DNA of 64,000 nt from Takakia lepidozioides (lineage: Eukaryota; Streptophyta; Takakiopsida; Takakiales; Takakiaceae), in contig CM060732.1 of the NCBI GenBank assembly GCA_030704615.1, forward strand, positions 9,984,001 to 10,048,000, written 5' to 3'. Positions within the stretch are counted from its first letter, which is position 1. Each line of letters opens with the position of its first letter. The notes below the pieces were generated by a model, which worked only from the letters and a program-made list of their open reading frames with translations, was not told the origin of the DNA and searched no databases. This document shows, piece after piece, positions 33,338 to 45,464 of the stretch. A program made the translations under genes and the position numbers.

Positions 33338-35274
33338 TTACTGTGCAACGATGCTGTAGTAAGAATCCACGTAGGACTCAACGTCCCACAAGAAGCTACC
33401 GAGTGCCACTGCCTCCAGTGCCATCCTTCGCAATCCAGCGAAGCTTATGCGCACGGTGTCATCTTTCACTACAGTAATAGTTCCATCTGGGGCTATCTTC
33501 AGCTCTGGCCTGCCAAATAGAGCTTCGGCATGTTTCTCTATAATACTCAAGCTCTCCTTGGTGCGCATGGTGGCACATCTTTGAAGAGTTTCAGTGTCAA
33601 ATGCCATCACATACCCCCTCAGCTTGCTTGGCTTGAACGCCACTGGAGATGGGAGGTTTGATGAATTGAATTGCTGGTTGCCAGTACCGGCGGTAGCCAT
33701 AGCTGCAACGGCTGCTGCAGCTTCCGCTGCAAGATTGTCTGTCAACCCGTCTGCCTGCTCAGAGTCCAAAGCCAGGTCATCCGTCCCTTCCGTCAAGGCC
33801 TTCATCTGCTTCTCTAGCTGGAACCTTTGGTCCACTCTCCTTAAAAAATAACCGTACATAGTGGAGGCAGCATACACCTGACCAACACGAAGCTTGCTGA
33901 TGTGAGCTACGCTGAGCTGGTGTAGCAAACTCGAAGCAGGCTGACCGCCTAATATCATAGCCAAATGCTCCCGAACCATTTCTAAAGCCTCGGGTGAGTG
34001 CACGGCTTCTAATTCCTTCTCAAACAATCCCAAAATCTGATCGGGATGATTTGTATCTGATTCCCTCTCAACCACTCCCAAGACCTCCACACCGTCGACC
34101 TTTCCTCTGTTCTTTGACAAGACAGGAATCTTAGAAATCAGACTGACCCCAGCATCGCCAAACCTTTGCAAGATGTAAGCATACATCACATCCTCTACTG
34201 ACTTCTGCCTTTCTTCTGCTTTCAACTCCGAAATTCTCCTGTAAAATACGATAAAACATCTGTGAGCTTCTGGATAAAGACAACATGATAGTAAAGGCTT
34301 CAAGATCGGGAGAAATCTGAGAATTCCGCTTTCTCACATGCTTCGTTCAATCCCGAACACTTCACAACATTGTTTCTCAAAATCAGAATGAATAACGGCT
34401 TCCCAACAGGCATGATCAGACAATAGTACCTGTAAAGGACAATATCTGTGCCCGAGGTACCGGGCTGATCCGGTGATTTGGTGGCGTCACGGTCAGCAGC
34501 AAGACGCTCCAATTGCTGGTCCGCAGCAGCAGGGAACAAATGTGGATGAGTCTTGAGAAGAGAAACTAGTAACTGACCGGCAGGGGACTCTGGCTCCAGG
34601 GGACCAATAGGCTTGTCCGGCATACCATTCCCAGTGCTCTCTGCCCTAACACGAAACCCTCTAGACGAAAATCCCTTCCTTCTGATCGAACTTGCTGGCC
34701 ACCTCTTCACAATCGTTGTTTCTAACACAAGATTGGACACCTGAGTACAATCCAACCACAGTTTGTCAAAAACGCCCGCGCCTTAAGAAATCCTTCCGAG
34801 TACAAAACAAATGAACAGGAGTTGGCTCAAGAACCCCTAAAAACACAAAAACATGCCGAATAGACGTGCTACAGGCCTCACCTTAAGCTGCCTCACGGAT
34901 CCTCCCCGTATCGACGAAGGAGGCGCCATAGAGCACATCGAGTAAGTCCCTCCATCCGACCGGCCCAGCTTGGAAGAGGCACAGAGAGTTTGCCCCGCAC
35001 CAACAGCACTTTCAACTAGCAGGGCCATCCCCGACGACACCGATCGTAGCAACACAACAGAACTCTCCAGGATCAACTCGACAGACCCTAGCGAACAAGA
35101 GACCAACATAGACTTGCAAGAAACGGTGGCAGCAGCGAGCGGGCCACAAGCGCAGATGTGCGGCAGTACTAGGAAAACTGCATCCACGCACTTCAAATAT
35201 AGAGCGCCTTGCAGCCCAGAGATTGTCCTGCGCGCACCAACATAAATGGATCCAACTACGGCCAGCAGCGCCAT
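33338..35274 (-). CDS. Plastid DUF760 protein, UV-B-induced At3g17800-like
   Basis: Three exons on the minus strand: 35274 (or 35028) to 34882, 34740-34430, 34238-33338, with borders CTTAAG|GTGAGG, TACTCAG|GTG, TACAG|GTAC and TTACAG|G. Landmarks of the family are SPAGQLLVSLLKTHPHLFPA, TDIVLYRRISELK, ISKLRVGQVYAASTMYGYFL, RRVDQRFQLEKQM, SFLWDVESYVDS. The N-terminus is Ser/Ala/Arg-rich and looks like a chloroplast transit peptide (RKGFSSRGFRVRAES). Starting at 35028 (MALLVESAV) gives 452 residues, close to the Arabidopsis protein; 35274 gives 534. The biochemical role is not known; the Arabidopsis relative is annotated as UV-B induced and chloroplastic. An Ala-rich insert (AAEAAAAVAAMATAG) is unusual. 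Confidence 0.88.
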
Positions 35275-35647
35275 TCATCCCTCAAGCTCGCCTTGTCCAC
35301 AATCGCGAAGCTGCTCCCCCATTGACGCAGGTGTCCCGGTACCCACCACCGGCTGTAGCGAGTTTCTGTGGAACCGTCCAGCGGATGCCGCCTCCATCGT
35401 CCAACAAAAAGTGGGATGCTTTGAGACGGCAACCGGTCATCCGGTCGGATACTGCCTCTCCGTATGGACCGTATGCAATACATGTGGCAGCACCGACGCC
35501 TACGTACTCGGAGGTATCCATGGCTGGTGCGCTGCCACGTGCTCGGCGCCGAGCTGAAGCTGATGAACACTGAAAACTTGTTGAGGATGAGAAAGAGCAC
35601 GGAAACTGAGGAGCAGCGACGCTAAAATGTGAACTTGTTGCAAGCAA

Positions 35648-36400
35648 AGGGGGACACCGGTGTGGTGTTATGCGGGTAGGTAGTGCCTTTTTAAGGCACC
35701 CGCCGGCCGGTCCGGGTTCTGGTCTTTTTTGGAAACAAGTCGGGACTCGGGATCCGGGTTTTTGAAATTTGGAAAATAGGGGTCGGAGTTTGGGGCTGGG
35801 TTTCTGAACTCGGAGTTGGATCCGGGTCCGGGTACTTGCAGGAAAATATTAGCGGGCTCAGAGGTTGGGATCAGGATCCTAATTAATTGATTAAATAAAT
35901 TAGAAAAATGAGATTAATTAAAGAATAAAAAAATTTGGGCTGAAAAAAACTTAAACTCTAATGGTGAATTTTCTTCTTCAGACAAATTCCTTCAAGATGT
36001 ACCATGAATATATATAGGGCTCCTTTATAAACTACATAGACGATAACACAAGAATTAAAATAGAATTTGAGTTCCATTCTTCACGACCTGCCAGCTATCC
36101 CACCCCTTAGCCAACCACCACAAGGACGAAAGCAAAAGACAAAAACAAAAAACAACATGGATGTGTTGGAGTTGACCTATAGAGTCGGCCCACTTTAAAT
36201 GTTATGCATGGAGAGTAAGGAAAACATAACATTTACAGATATATAACAACTAACCGTAAAGGAGGGAAAAATATCCTACCCTAACAATTATAAAGGTCAC
36301 AATTAACGAGGTCCACTAGATGGAAAGTAATATTTACACATTAATTTAAATTAAAATAAGAAAAAATGTCCGTTTGTCTAGAATTGGATGTCCTAGTGGC
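35648..36400. other. Upstream of the DUF760 gene, AT-rich, nothing recognised
   Basis: 35650-35860 is G-rich with repeated GGGTCCGGG-like words (CGGGTCCGGGTACTTG). 35870-36400 is AT-rich with no supported frame. It separates the host gene from a Tigger remnant and may include the promoter. Confidence 0.4.
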
Positions 36401-36412
36401 GTGCAATTTTTT

Positions 36413-37020
36413 TTAATGCAAAAGAGTAGTGTCTTGAGGTTGTTGTTCAATATAAAGCTGAATAGTATGTAGTGCGGCATTAACTTCTGAAAATAATACT
36501 GCGGACTCTTGTGGAATTAAAATTTCCTCTTCGTGGTGCTCCTCTTCCGCTGGACCAACCATGTCCCAAATCTCATCATCGTTTGGTTGAAATGGCTCGT
36601 TTAAATCAAACTGAGCCTCAAAATTAAGAAACTCCAAGGCATCCATGGTCGGAGCCTCAACACCGTGAAGGACGGAAAGCTCAGCGAACTGATGCAAAAG
36701 TCCATCAATTTCATCCAACTCTACATTTGTACTTCATCCGGAAGCATCACCAATCTTCGTTCCGGACAGCCCATTCAGGTTCGGCATTTGAAACAAACCA
36801 CAAACAATGCCTAATGGTATCACAACTTACATGGATGCGCCATGCTTGCTCAACCATCTGGACAACTTGGTACACATCAACCATGGGAGCTCTATCGGCC
36901 ATTAAACTCTCAGTTTGATGATGAATAAAAAGCTTTTTGTAATGAGCTTTGAAACATCTTATGATTCTTGCATCCATAGGTTGCCCACTTACTCCTTGTA
37001 TTGGGAGGCAACATCACTAT
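36413..37020 (-). pseudogene. Pogo/Tigger-type DDE transposase remnant
   Basis: Minus strand, from 37012: LPPNTRSK, then after a one-base frameshift QPMDARIIRCFKAHYKKLF, the highly conserved end of the pogo/Tigger DDE_1 core. This is followed by a helical part ending HCLWFVSNAEPEWAVRN. 36718-36413 encodes an acidic C-terminal domain (FDLNEPFQPNDDEIWDMVG) typical of these transposases. The N-terminal DNA-binding half is absent. The element is immobile. Confidence 0.85.
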
Positions 37021-38080
37021 GGTTATGATCCTAATTGGAGGTTCCAAATCCCACCAACTAATTGGAGGTGCATAATGACACGTAACAAATATAGAGGGTA
37101 GTTTTACACCATAGAGAGTATGACTTTCCTAACATTTAACAAATAACACTCATTGACTCTTTCCTAGTGTAATATTCTACAGAGTATAAAAAACATAACA
37201 ATAAAAGAGATATAGCATATACGGAGGTAACATTTAAAGAGGGTCTACTGTATCAAACAATTGGGGTGGTGATGAGGAGGAGGCCAAAGTGGCCGAGGAG
37301 GTGGAGGAGGAGGTGGACAACACGTCCGGAGAGGAGACTGGTCATGAGGGCCGGTCAATTGAGCCGATGTGAATGTGGGAGATAATGCTTCCCGGGTTGA
37401 GGCAATTGATGACACTGCCTTGAACAATGTTGGAGGACATCAAGTCGTTGATGCGGATATTGCGTCGGAGGAGGATGGTGACGAAGAGGAGGATGCAACG
37501 TTTCTTTTATTGGCGATTTATCACCAGATTGCGACCTCAAAAAATAAAATCGAATATTCTGTCGTAAATTCCTTGTTTTTTCATGGATGAAATCGCCAGA
37601 CGTCTCCAAATAAAAAATAAATCATGGATGAATTTACCAAATATGGATGATAAAGTACAGATATGGATGAATTTAAGTGGATGAACAGAATTTATGGCTA
37701 TTTCTTGCAAGACTTTGTAGCCACGCGTGCTGTTTTCCAAATTCCTTAAAAGAAACCCTGCAAGGATGACGATGAGGAAGACAACAACAATGTACAAGAA
37801 GAGGAAAAAAAACATTGAGAGAGCTCACCGAGGGCTCCGCCCTCTTTTCCATTATCGTCGCCAAACACCGTAACCATGACTATTCTTTAGTGTTCCGCTA
37901 TTTCTCTTAGTATCTTAGTGCTATTTCCTCTTCTCTTTAGTGGCTCCGCTACTTTGTCAGGTCCTCTACGTTTAGCCAGGGTCGCCGCCATGGCTCCTGC
38001 CCCCGTCTCTACTATGAATTATCCTCTGTGCATGCACCTGGCCTCCATCTGAGGACTTTTGGGACTAAGAGGGCCAGATT
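37021..38080. other. No supported gene; repetitive AT-rich and acidic-coding fragments
   Basis: 37255-37500 encodes short Glu-rich stretches on the plus strand (EEEAKVAEEVEEEVDNTSGE), interrupted by stops. 37570-37690 has four ATGGATGA words. The rest is plain AT-rich sequence. Perhaps decayed TE. Confidence 0.4.
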
Positions 38081-38086
38081 TGGAGC

Positions 38087-39213
38087 ATGGAACAGCGCTC
38101 ATGCTGCTGCGAGGTGGTCTCTTCGTTCTCTCCCAAGGCCTGCCACCTGACTTACAAGTATATCAAAGTGCTTCTTTTAAGTTTTTTACTATTGCTTTCA
38201 GAGGGGTTTTTACGTTCCAACTCATTTTTCAAGAAGTTCGAGGCCAACATCCGTGCGGAACACAGATACTCAGCCCGTTGCTTACAACGGTGACACGATG
38301 CGCGGGTGGAGGTTACTCCACCCCCCCTCTCTGTTCCAGGATGCGACCTACTCCAACTTGAGCTCTGCGCGGAAGCGTTGGATTCTTCCGCTCTCCTCAA
38401 CAGCCACGTAATACGAGGACACACATGCTTTCTCATACCATGACCTCGGCACTCACTGGGCTTCCGCCCTTGGTTCTCTTTGCATGCTAAAGATGCATGT
38501 TTGGCATGCCTGGTGGTTTTTCGCTCATACATGCTATGTGATTTTACTTGCGGTCGAAATGAAAGGCTCCCCCGACCTTGGTCTGAAGAAGCCAGCTGCC
38601 GATTTTGGCGATTTCTCACCCCGATTCGGTGCACATTTCTTTGAGCCAGTGATGTTGGAGCGCCTCTCTGCCCTTAGCACGATGACGTCTTGGCTGCTCC
38701 TTTTGGACTTCTTCAGTTTGGTGTCTCGTTTGAAATTACACAGCTGGAGCTCACCGTTAAAACGCTTTGCCACAATGCTTGTGGCGGCAATGTTGCATAA
38801 AGGACCCGACTCCCGGTGCAACAGGCCAGACGCCCGGAGGCTCCGGCATTCCCCGAATCCCGTACTTGGGCTTGCCAAATACACACCGCAACTCCTACAC
38901 TGATGTGGTCATTTTGGAGAATGCTCCCGCCCTTATAATGCTTCTTGATGGTACTAGTTGCTCCATCTCCACTCTCGTCCTCAAGACCAATCATTTCAAC
39001 AACAACATTGATTTCTTGCCAACGTTGCTGTGGCTCTCTACAACAAATGGATCCACTCTACCTATTCTGCCCCAGCAGGTTATATCCACCTATACCACAC
39101 TAATCACAGCAGATGTGAAGCTTCTCAGTGGAAATGCTTTTTTTGTGATTAAAGATCGCGATGGTGGCACTCATGATTGCACCGGCCTGCTTATTTATGG
39201 TATGTCCCCTTAG
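38087..39213 (+). pseudogene. Unidentified coding-like sequence, frameshifted
   Basis: The best part, 38767-39213, is an open frame of 148 codons containing TPGGSGIPRIPYLGLPNTHR, then VVILENAPALIMLLDGTSC, FNNNIDFLPTLLWLSTTNG and KDRDGGTHDCTGLLIYG. It ends at a possible GT donor after IYG. Upstream frames (38087-38293, 38484-38903) have similar composition but are broken. The alternating hydrophobic/polar pattern suggests a beta-rich protein. I recognise no family. Confidence 0.35.
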
Positions 39214-39219
39214 GTGTGC

Positions 39220-39640
39220 TTCTCAAGAAATCCTGGAAAAAGGCAACGCTGCCCATGCTGCCATTACCACTGCAAATGACATGAGTGACAGATTTGTGGA
39301 GCTCGAGAGTCTATTGGCAGTACATCAAAAGGTTTGTACAGAGAAAATTGGCTCGTTGGAAGCCAAAGTGGCTGAACTGGAACAGGAACTATAAACCTTA
39401 CATGAGATGAAAGGACTCAGAAAGTTTGCCAAGGCCGCAGGGAAGGAGGCAATTCATCATAAGGGCAGTGCAAATGTATTGAATGACAGATTTTTGGAGC
39501 TCGAAGGACTACTGACCATGCACCAATCACAACTAGAAGAGGCTGGAGAAAAAGTTGATCTTCTGGAGGTTGAATTGGCTGAGCTGAAACATAAACAATG
39601 CAGATCACAGCAGAAGGAAGCAGACAATGACGCCCACTAC
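39220..39640 (+). pseudogene. Coiled-coil segment, internally duplicated
   Basis: Two similar heptad-rich segments follow each other: DRFVELESLLAVHQKVC with SLEAKVAELEQEL (39290-39390) and DRFLELEGLLTMHQSQLEE with LLEVELAELKHKQ (39487-39600). A stop and frame change separate them, so this looks like duplicated exons or a pseudogene. It probably continues the unidentified sequence to its left after an intron beginning at about 39200. Confidence 0.4.
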
Positions 39641-40799
39641 CCTGCATGTTGTAAGCTCTCAGAACAATCTGCTCCAGCCCAAGACGTGAGACAACTTGGA
39701 CATGCAAGCTACTCATGGACCTACAATCTCTTTATCTCAGCGTGTATGTGGAGAGCTACCATCATGACACACAGTCATTACACGCACAATGGCCATATAA
39801 CTACTGCCCTCCCAGGTGCCATTGCTCCATCTCACAATACCTTGTTAAATTCCATAAAATTGTTATCCCACGGTATGACATGTTCTCTACTTTTCCAAAA
39901 ATGCCTCGATATCTATTTCCTACTTACTGGTTCACCACCCACCCACTATCCGGGTATGTGGTAGAAATTAACCAGCACACTATGCTCTGGTCATCTCTCA
40001 CATTGCCACCATTGTCTTCTGTGCTGCATTCCCCACTAAGTCTACCCCCAAGAGCCCCTCTACATATTACAACAGTGCTGTCTTGTTGCCCTCCTCCTTC
40101 CAATTACTATTGGCCCACGGCTAATCCAATGTTCTTCCTCGTTACTGCAGATAATATAGCTCACTCTGCTTCAAACTCTCAAATATCTGCAGCCTTACCA
40201 GACCATGCAGCAGCCCATCAATGGGCCCCTACTCTTGACTACTACATTCAAAGGGCGTTATCTGCTCCAGATGAGGATGTCCCAGGGGATGCTGCCCCTC
40301 ACCTTAATGTACTCCACAAAACCAGCAGCGAGTCTGGTGCAGCTCTCCCCAAAGACACCGTCACCACCCCCTTCTCTCTTTCTTTATCCTGCATTCTTTG
40401 CTTTGTAATTGTGCCAGCTCATTAGTGCACATCCCTGACATGCCTCTTAATTACTGTTCAATTTGCTAACAAGATCCAAACAGTCGGCAGCTAATGTACC
40501 ACATGCCTGCAATGCTCTTCCATTCTTCAGATATTGTACTACATCACAAGACAATCTCTGCGGCACTCTCCATGCACAGAGACTCTTGCATTTTTTCCCA
40601 GAATGCTCGTATACGTTATCTCTCAAGTGACCGGAATTCAAAACACTGCAGCTCTTTCGTTCAAGCTACTCATGACTACTTGATACTGGGGGACATTGCT
40701 CCCCCATCTTCCCACCTCCACTCTTCATACTACACTCTACTTTCACAAGTCTCTCAGTGTTGCTGGTGCCCTGAGCTACACAGAATTTCACACTCATGG

Positions 40800-41115
40800 T
40801 CCTCTCCCCAGATCTTTTAACGCAGTGAACTACACACTATTTCACACTCATGGTTCTCTCCCTAGTTTTTTTTTACACAGCGAACTGCACACAATTTCAC
40901 ATTCATGTTTCTCTCCCCATTTTTCTCTACACAGCGAACTACACACAATTTCATACTCATGGTTCTCTCCCCAGACATTTTTACACAACGAACTACACAC
41001 AATTTCACGGTCATGGTTCTTTCCCTAGACTTTTTTACACAGCGAACTACACACAATCTCACCCTCATGGCTCTCTCCCCAGATTTTTTTACACAGCGAA
41101 CTACACACTTTCTCT
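40800..41115. repeat. 54-bp minisatellite
   Basis: The word GAACTACACAC recurs at 40827, 40882, 40936, 40990, 41044 and 41098, a period of 54-55 bp. The unit also has TTTCACACTCATGGTTCTC. Because 54 is a multiple of three, frames stay open on both strands and would encode an 18-residue repeat (e.g. THGSLPRFFYTANYTQ); there is no evidence that this is translated. Confidence 0.92.
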
Positions 41116-41820
41116 GCATCATATAACCTCCGTGATACACGTTTTTGCTTCCACTTACCAGCGTGCTACCCATGATATATAATTCATCCGACACATGCCA
41201 TATCTTCCCAGATCTTCTTACACACCCTCCTCACACCGTATGATTCCTGGAACATACGTATTGACTCATCCCCCACATGAAATATACTTTACCCAACATA
41301 TGCCAACCCTGCTATGCAAATCACCCGAAACTGCGCTGTATCTACAACCACAATATTATCACGCGCTCACTACCCATCATGTCTACCTTTACATGACACA
41401 TTATATGCCGCCGGCACACAAAACAATACCTGCTTAATACACAGACACAATACTTCATACTGTATTCGTCAAGTGCTTCACTCAATGCGCCAAAAAAAAT
41501 TTCGTCGCAACATATTGAACATAACGGCTAACACGGCCTTCATTCACCTCCTATCACAGCCTCCCCACATACCAACTGCGCTCATGCACTCCCAACAACT
41601 GTTTAACTTACACCCATCTCCAACTCTGCGTATCCCATTCATCCCCCTCAAGTTCACAGATTGCAAGACGGCGACTAACGATGGGGCTACTCTTGTACCC
41701 GGCCTCTTGGTCTATAGAGTTTGAGTACAATAGGGACAGTGATAGAGGACTTAGTACAGCTGTGGCTATTACATCTTGTAGCTATCTGGAGTTAGAGGGA
41801 CCTAACCACCAACTAGGGGG

Positions 41821-42350
41821 ATTGTGGCAGACTACTTCATTGTGCATATATGTGTGGTGTGATTTGGACAGTGATGTAGTTGTGTAGCGATACGTATGCG
41901 CACGACAGCTGTCAAGTTAAATAAACACAGTGTGAAACTAACTAGAATAAATCTTGTTATTTATATTTAACACTTGGAATTAGTTCAAGTGTTAAGTTAA
42001 GTGTCAAGTTTAGCTTGACACCTGAACCATCTTATCTTCACGAGCTCGTTAGTCGTGCGGCTCATCTCTCTCGAGTTGAGCCTGCACGACTGAGCTCCCT
42101 CGCTGCTTAGCATCTGATTGTACTTATGGAGGGAGAGTAGGATGTTGTGGGGTGGAGTCCCTATAGCTTGGGGTGCCCCTGGCTCGACTCTTATTTTAAC
42201 AAGTGATTGTGTTGTATTTCGTGTTTCTGTGTCATCAGACAGTGTGAGTTTAGTTTTCATATCATTGTGGCAGACTACTTCATTGTGCATATATGTATGG
42301 TGTGGTTTGGACAGTGATGTAGTTGTGTAGCGATACGTATGCGCACGACA
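41821..42350. repeat. 87-bp direct repeats flanking 356 bp
   Basis: 41821-41907 and 42264-42350 are near-identical, each starting ATTGTGGCAGACTACTTC and ending GCGCACGACA. Ends of TG...CA type would suit a miniature LTR element (TRIM). However, I see no primer-binding site, polypurine tract or target duplication. The intervening DNA has two consecutive perfect hairpins: TAACACTTG/CAAGTGTTA (41968-41994) and GTGTCAAG/CTTGACAC (42001-42021). Confidence 0.75.
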
Positions 42351-42598
42351 TAAGGGCGAGAAATTTGGGCCGCAATATTTATTGTGACGGAAACCCCGAT
42401 GTGTACGGCAACATGGCTGGGCTCATCAACAGTTCAGTTACCTTACCGTCGGGCCACACCGCCAACGTGTTTTGGGATGAGCGCCATGACGGGGATAGTA
42501 GATTGGACCCTAACATCACCACTTTTGTGATGACATGTGCGAGGAGGACCATTAGGGCTGGAGAGGAGTTGTTTGCAGAGTATGACTTTAGGCATTAG
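42323..42598 (+). pseudogene. SET-domain-like C-terminal half, CACTA copy 1
   Basis: Encodes RNIYCDGNPDVYGNMAGLIN, then TANVFWDERHDGDS and VMTCARRTIRAGEELFAEYD with a stop after FRH. The pattern (N-x-A-x-x-I-N, then R-x-I-x-x-G-E-E-L-x-x-x-Y-D) is that of the C-terminal half of SET lysine methyltransferases, although the usual N-H-S reads N-S-S. The N-terminal half of SET is not visible. It stands about 370 bp upstream of a Tnp2 frame in the same orientation. The other copy has the same order. Confidence 0.6.
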
Positions 42599-42963
42599 CC
42601 GAGTTTCATCATGTGTAGATGGACGTAGGAAGACATTTTGTACATTGAGGTTGCTTCCTCCACCATGTATATATATACATAGGCATTGATGTGTATTTGG
42701 ATGTAGTTTTTCATGTTATATTCAATGGAGTCTGGATGGACGTTATATGTGAATTTGGGTATTTTGAATTATATAGTGTCTCCTTCATGTGGTGAAGCAA
42801 TATATGTATTCCCCTCGTGTGTATAATGTGTACTTTGGGTTTTATCCCGTATGATAATGAACAACGCCATGTATGGAAACTGATAATGACATGGTTGTTT
42901 TTGGCATCTTAGGATGTCGGCCACAACCCCACGACGTTAATTCATGAAGTTCATGACCTTGTC

Positions 42964-44400
42964 ATGAACTGGGATTTTGTTCCTTCGGAGGGGGGTGCGT
43001 GTCAAAGGGACCCGACCCCGTCTGAAATGGCGGTCTCCGATGATGAGGACAACAATGACAATGGAATTATGCATGGAGATGTGGCAGCAATGGAGGACCT
43101 CTTAATGCATCAGATGATAGATGAGGATACAGACTCTTTGAATGACATGGAAAAATAAGCCAAAACTCCCTTATACGAAGGGGTCAAAGTGAGTAGACTT
43201 TCAACCATCTTGTTGTTACTGAATTTGCAAATCCGGTTTGGCATAAGTAATGTGGGTATGTCCGCCATAATGCGGACTATTGCGGACTACATCCTTGCCC
43301 ACATTTGAAGCCGAGAATACCGCGATCAAGAAAAGAGGCAAGAGCAGCCTTTGATGCTGTGGGGATGGGCTATAAGATTTTTCATGCATGTCCATGTGAT
43401 AAAACCCTGTACTACGGAGAGGATACGAGACTCACCAAGTGTCCAAAGTGCAACAAGACCAATATCGGAATGATGTTCAAGGGAAGAAAGCCCCGCGCAA
43501 GGTATACTCGCGCCACAATACACTTTTATATTGCATTCTACCTTTTTGCAACCGCTACAAGACGTAAGGTTTTACTTAGAGATATGAATAACATTGATTA
43601 TGATATGGGGCTGACATGGGGATGGTGCTAGAAAATGCACTACTTTCCAATCATCCTGCGACTACAGGCACACTACTGAAGCCCCACTACCGAAGCCCCT
43701 CATTGGCACAACTGATGAGATGGCACGCCTCGCATCGGAGCCCCCCGAGAAAGGTGTGCGGGCCACAAGATTCACAAGCATGGAGGCATACTGAAGAGAT
43801 GTGGTCTTTACTCTTGGAGGACCCACGACATGTCCGCCTCCTCGGCTTCTCCTCGGATGGGGTCAACCCATACTCTGTCCAGTCATGTAGTGATCATTCC
43901 ACTTGGCCGGTGACCATGGTGAATTACAACATCCCTCCGTATCTTTCAATAAAAAAAGGCCATATCATGTTGGTTGCCATTGTACCGGGTGAGTATTCTC
44001 ATTTCATGCTTATTATTTCTTTGGATTTTTCATTAATCTTCTTCTCTTTGGCGCAATTCCGATGGAAGATTGATGATACAGTGATATCCATAGTCATAAA
44101 AACGTTAATCTGTACTAGTGACCCTATGGTTTCTTGCAGGTCAAACGAAACATCTATGTAATCATGTAGTAAGATGTGTCATTCATTGTGAAGTATAATT
44201 AGCATGGTGGAGCATTGAAACAATTAATGGTGTAAATGTCTCATAGAAAAAAAACAAGTGAAAGACATGGACACGTACTTGCGATCTCCAGTTGATGAAC
44301 TGAAGGAGCTATGGAGGGGGGTCCAAAGCAAGATGTCTTTTATCTGAAAAGATTGTCCGGCCATAGGGTCAAGTGAAGCATGGGGGGGGGAACGGAATAA
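42964..44400 (+). pseudogene. CACTA (Tnp2/Transposase_21) transposase, copy 1, truncated
   Basis: 42964-43158 is an acidic N-terminal part (SDDEDNNDNGIMHGDVAAME) with a TAA at 43156, after which the frame continues AKTPLYEGVKVSRLSTILLL. 43305-43631 has the zinc-like element ACPCDKTLYYGEDTRLTKCP with KC following. 43616-44161 has GFSSDGVNPYSVQ and NYNIPPYLSIKKGHIMLVAI, the Tnp2 core with its first catalytic-type Asp. It ends near 44322 at DELKELWRGV, followed by a short inverted segment. The catalytic core is incomplete, so this copy is dead. These proteins move En/Spm (CACTA) elements. Confidence 0.82.
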
Positions 44401-45464
44401 AACAAAATCATCATCCCACCTGAGGGGATGAGGAGGAGGATGTGGCGGCGGCCATCAAGTTTGCTGGGATCGGCACCAATGGTGGTAGAAAGAACTCTAG
44501 CCCTGTTATACAGCAAGCTAGCTCACTACAAGGAATCGCCGAAATAACGACTCAAAAAACGACTGGAAACCCAGTCGTTTCAGTCAAAAAACGACTGGGC
44601 GACTACGAGTCCGAAAGGACAAGAACTATCGGACAGCCCAGTCGTTTCGGTCATTACGTGGTCCGAGTCGTTCCAGTCAGTCGTGACGCCGACTGCAAGG
44701 TAATTTCTAAGATGTGGGCAAATGGTGTCACCACGCGCGGCGTTGACTGAATCTTGGACCTTGACCACAATGGACTTTTGACCGGCGGGTTCCGTCTTCC
44801 CCACCGTGTGCACGCCGGGAATACAGCCGCGTGGCTCGGTGTAAAAACTCCACGTGTTCTCTTGGAGGCAGGACACGCGCCATAGCCGCGTTGCTTCACG
44901 CTGCTGAATAGTTACGATTTCGTACTACACGAGCACTAACCACTAGTTCAAAAATAACCAGCAAGTCGTTTCAACGACTGCACGGTCAGACTGCGAAGTT
45001 GTGAACTAGTCTCGGAGTGCTGGACTCATAGTAATGACTAGACTAGCGGTCACCTTCAAGGACACGCGTGGCTTCTCGGGTCTCGCCACGTGCAGGCCTG
45101 AGGCCACAGCACGTGGCGCAGTGAATTGTCTGCTGGTTGCCTTCACGACTTGTAAGTGGAGTCGACAACTGGAATGTTGAAGTGACAGATGCAACTGGAG
45201 GTTTGAAATGCACTACCTTACTAGTGACTACATCGACTGTGGGTTGGGAACCGGGCACTCCTACTAGTTGCACTGACTTGGGGGTTGCGACTTGTAGTTC
45301 ATACATGTGCAATATTGTTTCTACTGTGTCTGAATAGCAACACGGATACTACGATCGATCTACTACGGCATTGCAACCAACACAATCCCCGCACACTGGG
45401 GATGATCATGTCATTGCCTATGTCACTCCAAACTAGATTCACTCAACCAGCTAACTTGAAGAAT

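Noticed and set aside
35282-35647. Minus-strand 121-codon frame as first exon of the DUF760 gene
   Set aside because: It is not in phase with a visible splice junction to the family domain, and a start at 35028 already gives a normal-length protein with a transit peptide.
38152-38884. Minus-strand frames of 160 and 116 codons
   Set aside because: Basic, Ser/Arg-rich composition typical of antisense frames; no domain or splice signal supports them.
39715-40425. Plus-strand 236-codon frame
   Set aside because: Composition (Leu/Pro/Ser/His-rich) looks like out-of-frame or noncoding sequence and there is no domain or splice support.
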